Assembly: GCF_051401765.1 (NCBI RefSeq)
Contig: NC_135073.1
Location: 2,108,001-2,172,000 of the forward strand
DNA length: 64,000 bases
Reading direction: 5' to 3'
Source of the DNA: Calliopsis andreniformis
Lineage: Eukaryota; Arthropoda; Insecta; Hymenoptera; Andrenidae
Of this stretch, positions 49,513-61,000 are shown one piece after another. The notes beneath the pieces were generated by a model. That model saw only the letters and a list, made by a program, of their open reading frames with translations, did not search any database and had not been told where the DNA came from. A program made the position numbers and the translations under genes. Position 1 is the first letter of the stretch; each line of letters opens with the position of its first letter.

Positions 49513-50366
49513 AACTACATACATACAGTATGTATGTACAGTAATATCCCCCTAAGGTTGTCGTCACATTTGCATTTTGTTCGTTCAAGTTGTATATGCT
49601 GAAATTTAAGTATTTTACTTTACTTTTATTTATGTAAAACTGAAGATTTTTGCTTGTTGAATTCGTAATCTTTTGTCTGTGGTAGAATCAAAAGAATTAA
49701 AATTGTATAATAATTTATTCAATACAAATCACGTAGCTTAAACATATTACGCACATAATAAAAAGAACAACAGAAAAGGCAAGGGGTTTAACCCTTAAAT
49801 ATGGAACGTTTAAATATGGAAGTATCATTGTCTTTTAATTATTCTAGAAAATTACAAATCTATCAAACATTTTAACACCGTAGTAGTCAGTTCCAAGAAT
49901 TAAGCTGATAAATTGTGCTGTAAAAACATAGAAAGAAATCACAAACTAAATGCATTTATATGAACGTTTCACGCCACAAGAGGACAAATGTCGCAGCTTG
50001 AACAAAGGGATCACAACATACCGCAATTAATATCTTATATAGTGAGTAACACAAATATTCTGCCATCATGGTACGTATAAATCAATTGATCTATTTTGTT
50101 AATTATTTATGATGGAAGCAAATATTTTTTGCTAATTACTAAAACTTCAAGTCCTCACCACCGCTTTCAATGAGCATAAAATATGTTGTCGGGCTAACAT
50201 TTTGAATAACTTTTCCCTGTACATATTATCGTCAGTTAAATTTAATTTCCAAGATATGTGCAAAAAGCTGTTGATATTGTTACATTAAATTTTGCCACGG
50301 CCAACTCTAGAGCTAACTCGTAAGTCAACTTTCATCTAAAAAGCACTCATAAGCATTATCTGGTAC

Positions 50367-50670
50367 ATATTGGATTTACTATGCCTGAGGGTTGTTTTAG
50401 TCTTATTAACTCACCCCCTTGGGTGCTTCACTGACATTAATATTGAGGTTTTTCGCTTTGGGAGGGCATAAGATTTTTTATTTCTTTTTATACCATTTAA
50501 TAGTATTTGATGAATAGATTCCACAAATATAAGTTTTAATATCAGGAAATCATTGTACATATTAAAACTTATGAATATTTAAACATAATCCAATATTCAT
50601 CTACGCCTACTGCTTGGATGCTTCGCATAAATGAAACTAAAACAACCCTCGGACATTCTAAATTCAATAT
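50367..50670. mobile_element. Inverted-repeat miniature element
   Basis: The left end ATATTGGATTTACTATGCC runs on to GAGGGTTGTTTTAGT. The right end in reverse complement reads ATATTGAATTTAGAATGTCC and GAGGGTTGTTTTAGT. The interior is AT-rich and non-coding. Confidence 0.72.
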
Positions 50671-50681
50671 AAACTAAACTT

Positions 50682-51110
50682 AATAGAGGTATTAATTTTT
50701 CGACCGCCGAAATTACAATGTAACATAATTTAAAAAGAGAACGAGAAAATCAGTGCGTAGTGGAATATTGGATGTGTACTTAATATTGGATGGTGTGTGA
50801 GAGAATATTGGGTGCGTGGTACGTGGTTAACACTGTATGGTATTAAAACCTCTTGTAATTTTAGTAGTCAAACCGAAATTTGAATTAGAGAAGTTGGGAA
50901 AATTAATTTCTGCAAGTGTAATTTCGGTCGTCAAAGGGATGTTTTATATTCCATTTCTGTATTCCATGTATTTCACATCCTCTTGCACACCACCCTACAT
51001 TAACCATGCACACATCCCACCAGGTTACCACACAGTAATTTTCTCTTCCTCTTTTTAAGTTACAATCCATTATAATTTTGATAGTTGAAATATTAATACC
51101 TACTTCTATT
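50682..51110. mobile_element. Palindromic foldback element
   Basis: The left arm AATAGAGGTATTAATTTTTC is matched by the reverse complement of the right end AATAGAAGTAGGTATTAATA. Matching continues inward through AAAATTATAATG/AAATTACAATG, TTAAAAAGAG and GAGAAAAT. It directly abuts the next element at 51113; the open frame at 50837-51058 is a by-product. Confidence 0.7.
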
Positions 51111-51112
51111 AA

Positions 51113-51243
51113 CTCTTTGTGGCCCAGGATATAAAAACGGAAAAATACAGTACAATTTCAGTTCTTTCCATTTTTATTATAATCTATATGATAACAAGCT
51201 ACGAAAATGTGGTTTTAGTTTGAAACCACTGGGCCACAAAGGG
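51113..51243. mobile_element. TTAA-flanked piggyBac-like MITE
   Basis: TTAA lies at 51109-51112 and 51244-51247. The ends are CTCTTTGTGGCCCAG and, inverted, CCCTTTGTGGCCCAG. It resembles the ends at 45245 and is probably the same superfamily. Confidence 0.78.
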
Positions 51244-51695
51244 TTAACTTTTTCAGTACGGTCGATGGATGTGTCCATCAATATGTATATTACCACTCCG
51301 TAACGAAAAGATTAAGAGATCCACTAATAAATGTCATTTTACGAAATATTTAAATTCTAGTAAAAAAGAACAAGTTACAATAGCAAAATTAAAATCATAT
51401 TTTGTTCTACTATCCGAAAATTTGTCTGACATGGAAATTGAGTATTATTGATAACGTTTATAAAAATGTAACAGATACACAGTGGCGCAATAAATGTTAT
51501 ATTTTTATTATCTACAGTAATTAACGCATCCCAAGGAAAAAAGGAATTTATTCCCTTTATAAATACTTGTTATACAAATCAATTTATTCAAACATACTGT
51601 AGTATCCGAATATTTTCGTTACTGATTGCATCAAATTATACATCAATCTAAAAACCTGAATAATGACATTCAAACTATGGACATATTAACTCGCC

Positions 51696-51701
51696 TTTAT
51701 T
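51696..51701 (-). terminator. Candidate WD40-gene polyadenylation signal
   Basis: An AATAAA on the - strand lies about 190 bases after the TGA at 51893. Further AATAAA hexamers occur at 51583-51588 and 51547-51552, so the one used cannot be decided by eye. Confidence 0.3.
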
Positions 51702-51892
51702 CAAATGTAAATTTCTACAGCGAGGAAAGTAAGTAAAATTTTTTACTATGTACTCTAACGAATAGGTACACTCAGTCAGCTGTTCATTAATGTACAAATA
51801 TAAATTGGTTTTCAAAGGAATATTTAATTTTCAACAAGATGATAGACGGACATTCACATATTGCCAGACACAATAAAAACAAAGTCACGTGG

Positions 51893-52054
51893 TCAACCAG
51901 GTTGCGCATCAATTTCGTATATTTTCCTGCCAGCGCAGAAAGCGAGCTGCGGCAATATAGTGACCATTCTCGTTTTCCTCGCATGCTTTGGGTTCACGGG
52001 GCCAATATCTAAGTGATACGTGCCTCCACTAAGATTTCTGATCAACGCTATACT
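51893..52054 (-). CDS. WD40 gene, last coding exon
   Basis: The acceptor (complement) TATGTATTACAG ends at 52055. The exon reads SIALIRNLSGGTYHLDIGP through LAFCAGRKIYEIDAQPG and TGA. The last motif (FCAGRKIYEID) supplies the closing blade of the propeller. Confidence 0.92.
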   Translation of the reverse strand, partial: SIALIRNLSGGTYHLDIGPVNPKHARKTRMVTILPQLAFCAGRKIYEIDAQPG

Positions 52055-55000
52055 CTGTAATACATACGAAACATTATGATTATACAAATTTCAAAAATCG
52101 TTGAGAAACTTACAGCATGAGATCGTAAGTCGACTACTCTGAAGAGATTAGTATCTGTCCCACCACAAGCGAAAAACATGTTCGCTATGTATTTGCCACA
52201 ATAAAGAAGAGAAGAGTAGCTGTCAGGCTCCAGGGTAACTAAGAGCTTTCCACTACCGTAGTCCCAGAGTTGAATCGAATTGTCCCGTTGCCAGGCACAC
52301 GACAAAATCTATAAAAAGTAGCTGCGATACAGTGGAGTTCATTGCATTAAAAACGCAATGAATTCTTACTACACTTACTACACATATTGTATTAAAAATG
52401 CAATGAATTCTTACTACACTATCGCTTTTGTAAATGATACATAAACGATGCATAAGATCCAGGTTTGAACCTGGTTACGCACCGCATAGATTGAAGTCAA
52501 ATCATTGTTTGACTTTTACATTTATATTTGTGAAACGGGTGTGTTTACAGAACTAAAAATGTAGGATAATATTAAAAAATGGGGAAACGCAACATTTAAC
52601 ACTTCGAAATCGTTACTAATTTGAATTCTTGTATGGATTCAAGATGCTATGTATTAACTGAAGCATACTTGTAGGCATTGATTATATACAGTAATTATAC
52701 TTAATAAGTCTGTGAATAATTAGTGCCAGTTGGAATGAAAGAGCTATTCATTACTTTAGTCACAACTTGACAATGACAATGCTCTTGTTATTAAAATTAC
52801 TCAGATGTAATAAGGTGAAGCTGGCAAACTAATCATATGATCATACATATTATTGTTTGATGAGGTTGGTTTTACGTTTCAAATAACATTCGCTGATCAA
52901 ATGAATTACTTCACTATCAGTATTTTCGTTTAGCTATTACGTCCTCGTTTTACTTTTCACCACCCGCTCACTCATCAGAGTCCACATTTAAAACCAGTAA
53001 ATAACCAAATGCGATAATAGATTTGCATTATAAAAAACCAATAATTGCAGTGTCCATAATGTATGTAAGAATTCTACTTTAACAGTAAGTAGTTTCAGAC
53101 TTTCATTTCATACAGCGATACTTAAGCACACGAATCATTATAGCATACATATTTTTACATTATACATGTGCACGATGTTCGGCTATAGGAGGACAATTTG
53201 TGATTCTAAACATACAAATGAGACGAAAATCAAGAATAATGAAATTACTGTTAAGATTCGTTTATTAATTATAAGCAACTAAAAATTGGTAAAACCTGTT
53301 TAAAACAAGCCAACTAGTGATTATCATTGCTGTTGCTTAGATTGAGAGTCGTAGAATGTCACTGTAGCTATGTATGTGAGGTGAATACCTCCTTATGTCA
53401 GTGAGTATGATAACCATTGCTTTCTTCAAATGCTTATAATTAACAAACACAGACTTAAACGCAATTTCGTTGTTTTTTTTATTTTCTTCTGATTTTGGCA
53501 TTTAGAATCACCCATTACACTTTTTACAATATGTAGCTTACAACCTTATAGGTGTAGTCTATACACATATATACTGTACATTATCTAATTAGATAAGATT
53601 TATACTAATACTAAATTTTGTTTATAGTATAGATAATGTAAAATTATAAATTATCTTATAGATAATTATACATGATCTTATAGATAATTGTAGATTATCT
53701 ATACTATAAACAAAATTTAGTATTACCATTAAATAAAAAATGAGAAAACATTTAATGTAATTCATACGTGAATAATAATGAATAAAATAAAATGTGTTTA
53801 ATTATGTATAAATATATCTAGTATTGTATATTGGAGGGCTTTATAATCAAAAGATGACACTGTAATTCAATTTAATGTTTCTAGCTACTAACTGTGTAAA
53901 GAAAAGCATAGTCAAGAAAGATATCTTTGACATGCATTTACTATATATGAGTAACACACTCAGGACAGCATGACCCATTGATGGATCATCAGATGATGCT
54001 CCTATTTATCGACGTCACTCACCAGTGACTCAAGCGTGATAGTTCTGAAGCATAACATAGATGAGTCATCATAAACAAAATTTTTAATGTAATGAAATAA
54101 ACTGACAATCTAAGACAAATGCATTTACTGGCTGCAGAATTAGGATACGGAATATCAACATTAATAATAGAAAATGTACATATTGATAGAATCGAGCTAT
54201 CAACTTGGAAACAAGTGTTGACAGAAGCAGCATTTTGGAAATTTTGTTGTCATTTTAAACGTATTCACAAAAATATTTTATAGATGACCTATTACATGTA
54301 TATATGAAGATCAAACGATGATGGTCTATGGAATACATAGCAGTTATTCATGTTTTTCCAAAGGATTCTTACTCCTTATAATAAGACTATAATTCATAAA
54401 CATCAATTAACAATCTAGAAATTAAATATAGAAACATATTTATTACGTATAATTAAACTTGTTAGTAGTGAGTCGAGAGATTATAATGCGCAATGGCTGT
54501 AACATTTAATTATGCAAACTGAAATAATGTTATATAAAATTACAGTATCTGAAATGACAGAACCTGAACTCAATATTTCCACTTAAGAAAACGTTGCTCC
54601 TTTGTATGAAACATACATACTCAATGCGTCTGGTTGCAAAGTATTCAAAATTACTTTCATAAAATAAAGCTTAATTATTTCTAAAAAAAAGCGTATAACT
54701 AAAGAACAGACCTAGAGAATACTATTATACAACTTTCCGATTTTACCCTTGGAAGTCTTTTTAACAACAAGTCAGTTGAGTTTTATACATTTACATAGTG
54801 TCTACTCAGAATAAGAAAGGTTGAATTTTTCCTAAAATATCAAATACCTCTCTTCCATTCTTGCTAATGTCAAGTCCATCGCCACACATATGAACACCAG
54901 ATATACGTCGAAGAGCATAGGGTTGCCTGCTGTCCCAAAATTGAATAGTATCATCCCAACCACCTGTGATCAATTCATGTGCCGATTTAGGGTTGAAACA

Positions 55001-58000
55001 TGCACAGAAAACCCTTGACCTGTGACCGTCCATTACTTCCAGCGAATCGCTAGAAAAAATAGTATTTTTATACTATTGTATGTGTTCCTGTAATACTATT
55101 ACATTACACATATAAAAGTTACAGTAAGTTAAAATATCAGGAATCAGATTACTCTAAGAAATCACAATAATGCAATCAATGTAATTGAAACTATTGTTGA
55201 AAGTAGAAAAAAATGGATCTGAAAGGAATGCAGATATTATTGGTCAGAATATGAAATTTGAGAAGTAGTATCACCTATTGACTATCTTGTTTCGCGTGTA
55301 CAGATTAGTTATACATGTATATTAGGCACGATTGAAGAGCGTTCTTCATATCTCATAGTGCCTCTCAAATCCATTCTTATCTACCTTCGATCTGCACTTG
55401 AAAAATGACCCTTGAGTACAATGTAAGGCTTCCGAAACATTCATTGTGAATCGAAAAGATGCAGATGACGCGATTTGACATAATTCTTTTTATAAATTAT
55501 CCAAGTTCAGATATAAGAAACCGATACGACAAATTTTTAATGTAAGTCTTATCGAGAATTTTATCTGTAAATACAAAATCATTGTTTGCACATTAATTGT
55601 ATCTATAATTGTCATTCCACTTTTTGGAGGAAATTTCTTCCTTTTTCCTGCCTACTCAAACTATTTCATCCTGTTTTCTTTGCAATTTCTATTAACGAAT
55701 TGATGTTGGCCATCAAATGCTATTATATATTCTTCCACGTAATCAACAGGTTAGTATACAAGCTATTCGACAACAGGTGTTAGAAAGTTTAAAGAATGAC
55801 TTTAGATGTTAAAACAGAACGAAAATGAAGATAGATAAAATTTCGTTTGAAACGTTGTTCCTGAGTTATTAAGTTAATATTAATTGTTAAGGAAACGTCT
55901 AAAGTACGTATGAAATGTATCTGACTTAGAACTTATTCTACTGTAGACGTTAATCAGGTAGATCATAGCGAAACCAATAAAGTAAGTCTCAAGTCAGACA
56001 CGTTTCACGTGTTCTGACGAACAGGTCAGAAGTAAAATTCATAACATAATGGAACCGATCTCATCAGAAATGCAATATGTATACTACTAGCAATACTTCA
56101 TTAAGAAGGACGTTAATCAATTAAAGAAGAATGAATGATGCTACAATACGTTTTTCTCTCAGAAAAAGACGAGAATTGACAATGGTTGAAGAAAAATGGT
56201 TCAAGAAAATGTTCGATTCTTTTTATGATTAAAATGATTCCTATTTATAATAAGTACACCAAAAATCATGTTTTACTTGTGTCTCTGAGGTCGATTTTTA
56301 TTTTGCACTTATATCGTACAGACTAACAGCGAAAGAGTTCACTGTTAACTAGGAAACAAAGCTCTAAACACAATTTTATCTATATTAGAATCGTCCTTTA
56401 AAATTATTTAGACCTGTTTTTGAACACCCTGTATAAGTACACTGAATTGTTTTTCGATTAGAACAAAATACAGGATATCACAGCGAACCTTGCCTGAAAA
56501 ACTCTTTCTTGCATCTTGGACTCCTCATCATATAGATAAATTTTTGCATCGTCACCTACAGTTGCAAATTTAGGTAAATAAGAATGATATGCTAAGCCAA
56601 GAATTTGCCTTTTCTCTCGTATTGTGTAGAGACATTGAGAGGTTGGATAGTGCCAACATTTCACACATCCATTAGCATCTGCGGTTTTTAAGCATGAAAA
56701 AGAAGAAAAAGAGAAAGAGATCGTTACTTAAAAAAAAAAATTAACATCCATTAACATACTAATCAATTGGAAACGAGTATGCAAAAGAAAGGCTTAGAAC
56801 TTGTACTGACAAGTCGCAATAATAGTACGTGTGATGGGATAAGACTTGCGAACAGGTCTGTGCTTGATTGCAGTTGTTGGGCTCGGTTTCTGAAGCATTT
56901 CTGCATCACGCAATATCATCGTATCTCCTTTCGAACTCGTTCTGTATAACTTTACAGTGCCATCCGTCATGCCTGCCGCCAAAAAGTCATTGGTCTCCGT
57001 ATAACATACACAAAGGACATCTTGCTCGATGTCTCTAAAAGAATATTTCTTTATCGGCCAAATCTATTAAGGCTTTAAAACATATAATTTCCCCTTACAT
57101 TTAAAGGTACAGGTATTTCTAATATATGCTGAAATACAGAGTATTCTAGAATTGGTGATACAGGCGGAAATGATTCTAAATGGAAAGAATAAGTCAGATA
57201 TAAATCAAGTATAAGGATAAATTAAGCTATGAAACAACTTCCATCGCTTGTAAATTGGTGACAGTAAAAAGTTCTATAGATAGACAAACTTCGTACAGGA
57301 GCAAAAATAATAATTTTACCTATGTGCAGAGACAATGTTTTAGATGAAAATATGAAGATTTAAATCAGGTAATCTTTATGTAAACGATAAACAATATTTT
57401 CTGTAAACCACAAGAATTCGAAACAGACACTTCATATTCATTTGATTTGATTACTCAAACGCAGAACGTTATAATCACCAACTTCAGCATTTGGATAAAA
57501 AATTAATCATTTTACTGCTTGGCAAATCGTATAGATTCGAAAGCCATTTCATTAAAAATGAATTGACTATTATGATTGCCTTCAAATGGGAGTCTACTTC
57601 ACAAAATTTTGAAACAAGATTTAGGTGCTGATTAATTTTAAATATTATAAAAGAGCAATATGAATTTTCTACAAATAAACGATAAAAACCTTTAAATAAT
57701 CCTAATATAATATACAGAGTAAAACTAATTAATATTGCTATTTGTCGAGAAAGAGAATTCACTTTAATGATCGGATTCAGGTGCAACAAAATATATATTT
57801 AAATATTATAAATGCTTAAAAAAAACATTGACTATCACAGCTACTGACGTAGAAGGACACTTGCCAGACACAGCTGCGTCTGTGTCTAACATTCAATTTA
57901 CCATGTTTCTGACAAATTTAACTAATTTTTAAATACATATAATTAACAAAGGATGACTTACATGCAATTTCGTTATTTCTTATTTTTGTATCATAATTAC

Positions 58001-61000
58001 TCAAGGTGGTTCATAAGATTTTTTTTCGAGGAACCACCACAATATAGGTATACAATTCCATACATTGTTTATGTAGACAAAAACAAAAGAAACAGTAAGA
58101 ATTAATGTACCTTTGGCTACGTTTTTTCAAATTTGTATTTGCATTTCAATCACATAGCCCAATAATAAAACTGTGCTTTCATAATCTAGCACAATTTTCT
58201 AATATCAAATTTTCTTTACCCTCAACTAAACTGTTTCTGACAGAACAACTAAATAATTACATATCTAATCCAAGTTGTTACTGCAAGTCTATTTTTAGAA
58301 ATACATGGATACAAGGAAATTATTGATAATCAACTGGGATTAAGATTGTAGTAAGCAAGAAGCCTCTATATACTACAAATACGTGATTATGATAGGCAAG
58401 TGCCTATAACACTACTTTGATGTGCGCATACATAATTAAAACTTAAAATCAATTGTTTTGAAAACAGAGCATGTTAAAGGCAAATTTGTCTCATAGTTTA
58501 AACTTAGTTTTCGTTTTCTGCTAGCATCATCAATTTTAGAACACTTTACATATATCAGAGGATGATAGGCAAGCTGAAATAAAGTGAGAAACATCTTCTA
58601 ACAAAATATCTGATTTACTTCTGTTTTTTGGCAGTAATAAAAAAGCCGGATACAAAAATCTTTTGCATAACGATGTAGCAAATACGTCAAGTTATCATTG
58701 AGTCAAGATTTTTGACGTGGCAATAATATGGATCATACAAGCATCTAGAATTTTTAAAATTGTATCAAAACTTAACTGCAATTATTAATATAGTATATGC
58801 AGCTTATATTTTAAAACGTTATTAATGCTAGACAAAGGTAAATCGAATATTTTTCATAAACTTTTCTATTATATTTAAGCTCCCGTAGATATTTCATTGT
58901 ATATCAAACTGAATTATGTTCGACAACAAATGGGAGAAAACAAAAGGATTCTATGCGATCAAATAAGTTAAAAACCCAGAGCGAAAAAAATGAATAACGT
59001 TCAAAATCCGGGTAAAAGGCAGCTGACTCAGCAATTCGTCTATCGTGGATCAGCGTTCAGTTAATCTTATTTTATCGTGTAAAAGCACATTTAAATTTTC
59101 CCTCATCTACTGTCGATCACTCTGTATAAACGTTCATAAAATTTTCACAGCACAAAAATTAATAAATTTGCTGGTTCTATTGGTCAAGTATAATATTCTA
59201 CATGTATTCCAAAAATTGAATAACTCTGTTGAATAGAAACCTTAAATTACATTATAACGTAAAATAGCTTTAAAAAAATATTCTTTATACTATTATAATT
59301 GTCGACATCAAATTTATGTTTGATAAGACTTGTATTTTATAAAATTATGGATAATTTAAAATCGTCCACCCTCTACGCATTCAAGATCATTGACTTTATC
59401 TAGATAGCTCAAGGAATAATGAGGTTTGTAGGATTTATTGTTAGAGGCAAGAAATGGATAACAGTGATTATTAGTTGACAGTCACACAATAATAAGATCT
59501 TAAGGGGCTATTCAGTCACCGTTCTTAGAGCAATCTGTAGTATAAAATATTTTTTATTATTGTAGATCTGTAGCTTCGAAACATTGCATACATATTATAT
59601 CGTGTTTCATGATATTGCAGTTAAGTTTCTATACAATTGTATTTATTATTATTTAAATAATTGCATGTTTCCTGCAATATAGTATTTTAAATAGCTGCCT
59701 CGATTTGTGTTGTTGTGTTCACCTAAAATAAAAAATCCAAACATGATTTTAAACTATAGATCAGTTGCTATCGGTTGAACTGAAATAAAGCAAAAACATT
59801 TTGCTGACAAAATGGCAATCGTATAAAGTAATAAACTATACAATTTTTTACTCCTTCAAGTGATCAAAAAGAAACTAATACAGATGTTATATAATTTTAG
59901 TTCACACGATAATAAAAAATCTATTTAACATATAAGCAAAATTTGCAGATTCATCAATCCGTTTTTGAGATATCATGGCAACCATTCAAAAAACGATACA
60001 CTGCGGAAAACATGCAATAACTCGACCCATGTAGTACAGAAATGTCTTAAAAACGTCTCAAAGACATCCAGTAAAGTTCCAAAAATGTCCAAAAGATGTC
60101 TTTAAAACGTCTGAAGCTAGAAATCAGTGTGTCTTTAGGACGTTTTAAAGACACTTATAGGACGTCTTAAAGGTATTCAAATTACGTCTATGAGACGTTC
60201 AGAAAAAAATAGACACTTGTAAGACGTCCAAGAGCATAAGCTTTTGAGACGTCAGACATAAAATGGGCACAAAATGGATGTCTTCAAGACGTCGCGTCAT
60301 GTATTATCTGAGGAGTAATAATAAAAATAATTGCATGAAAATTACACTGTGTTGTAAAACATGGTCTATGCATGTAAAAAACTTTCAAAACTTTTGGTCA
60401 ACTTTTATACTAAAGAATTACAAACTTTTATACAGGATGTAAACAATGTACATGGTAATATTTTAAAGAGTGGCAGGGGAGCTCAAATGGAACACAAAAT
60501 ATCCGATCTGCCCCCATTCTGCCACAATAATGCCTTAAAGTTAACATACCAATATTCTAAACTAACAATCGGAGAGTTCTGTAATTTTTCGAATACATTG
60601 GGGGACAGAAATAGAGATTTAAAAATTCGAGATGTTCATAAGCAATGGATCTCGAATTTTTAAAGCTTTATTAAAATTAAATTGGAAACGATACAACAAA
60701 ATTTATCAAGATTTTTTTTGCTCTATTTCTGTCTCTCAATGTATCTGAAAAATTACAGAATTTGTCTCAAAATTGTCTGATTATTAATTTAGAATATTTT
60801 CATTTGAGCTGTCCCACCATCCGTTAAAATATTACCACGTACATTGTTTACACTCGGTATAACAAATCTTGATTTTAAAAATCGCCTAAAAGTGGAAAGA
60901 CACTCCAAGTGGGAATACCCTCTTAATATTACATCTGTTGAACAAGTTCTACTGACTGCGTTGATACTTTATATTTATCTAGGTTAAATGTATTTTGTTA

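Larger units (their letters stand above)
44848..51892. other. Slingshot 3' UTR and convergent intergenic region
   Basis: The first 400-700 bases after the slingshot stop are probably 3' UTR; a TTAA-flanked MITE sits at 45245-45485 and tandem AATAAA at 45530-45541. Around 46880-46920 is an A-rich run followed by a GC-richer patch (about 46960-47110) of unknown nature. Copies of dispersed elements lie at 49106-49512 and 50367-51243. No coding exon was recognised; frames such as 46920-47288 and 47763-48041 show no known domain. Confidence 0.6.
52309..54847 (-). other. WD40 gene intron 4
   Basis: The intron runs between the fourth and fifth coding exons. It contains a two-copy direct repeat next to the acceptor (52344-52420) and a perfect 32-bp inverted repeat at 53606-53725. 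The rest is AT-rich sequence in which I see nothing. Confidence 0.85.

Noticed and set aside
52455..52500. AGGTTTGAACCTGG resembling a tRNA T-arm
   Set aside because: No acceptor stem, D-arm or anticodon arm could be built around it.
60361..60663. 100-codon plus-strand frame
   Set aside because: It falls on one arm of the palindromic MITE and has no transposase features.
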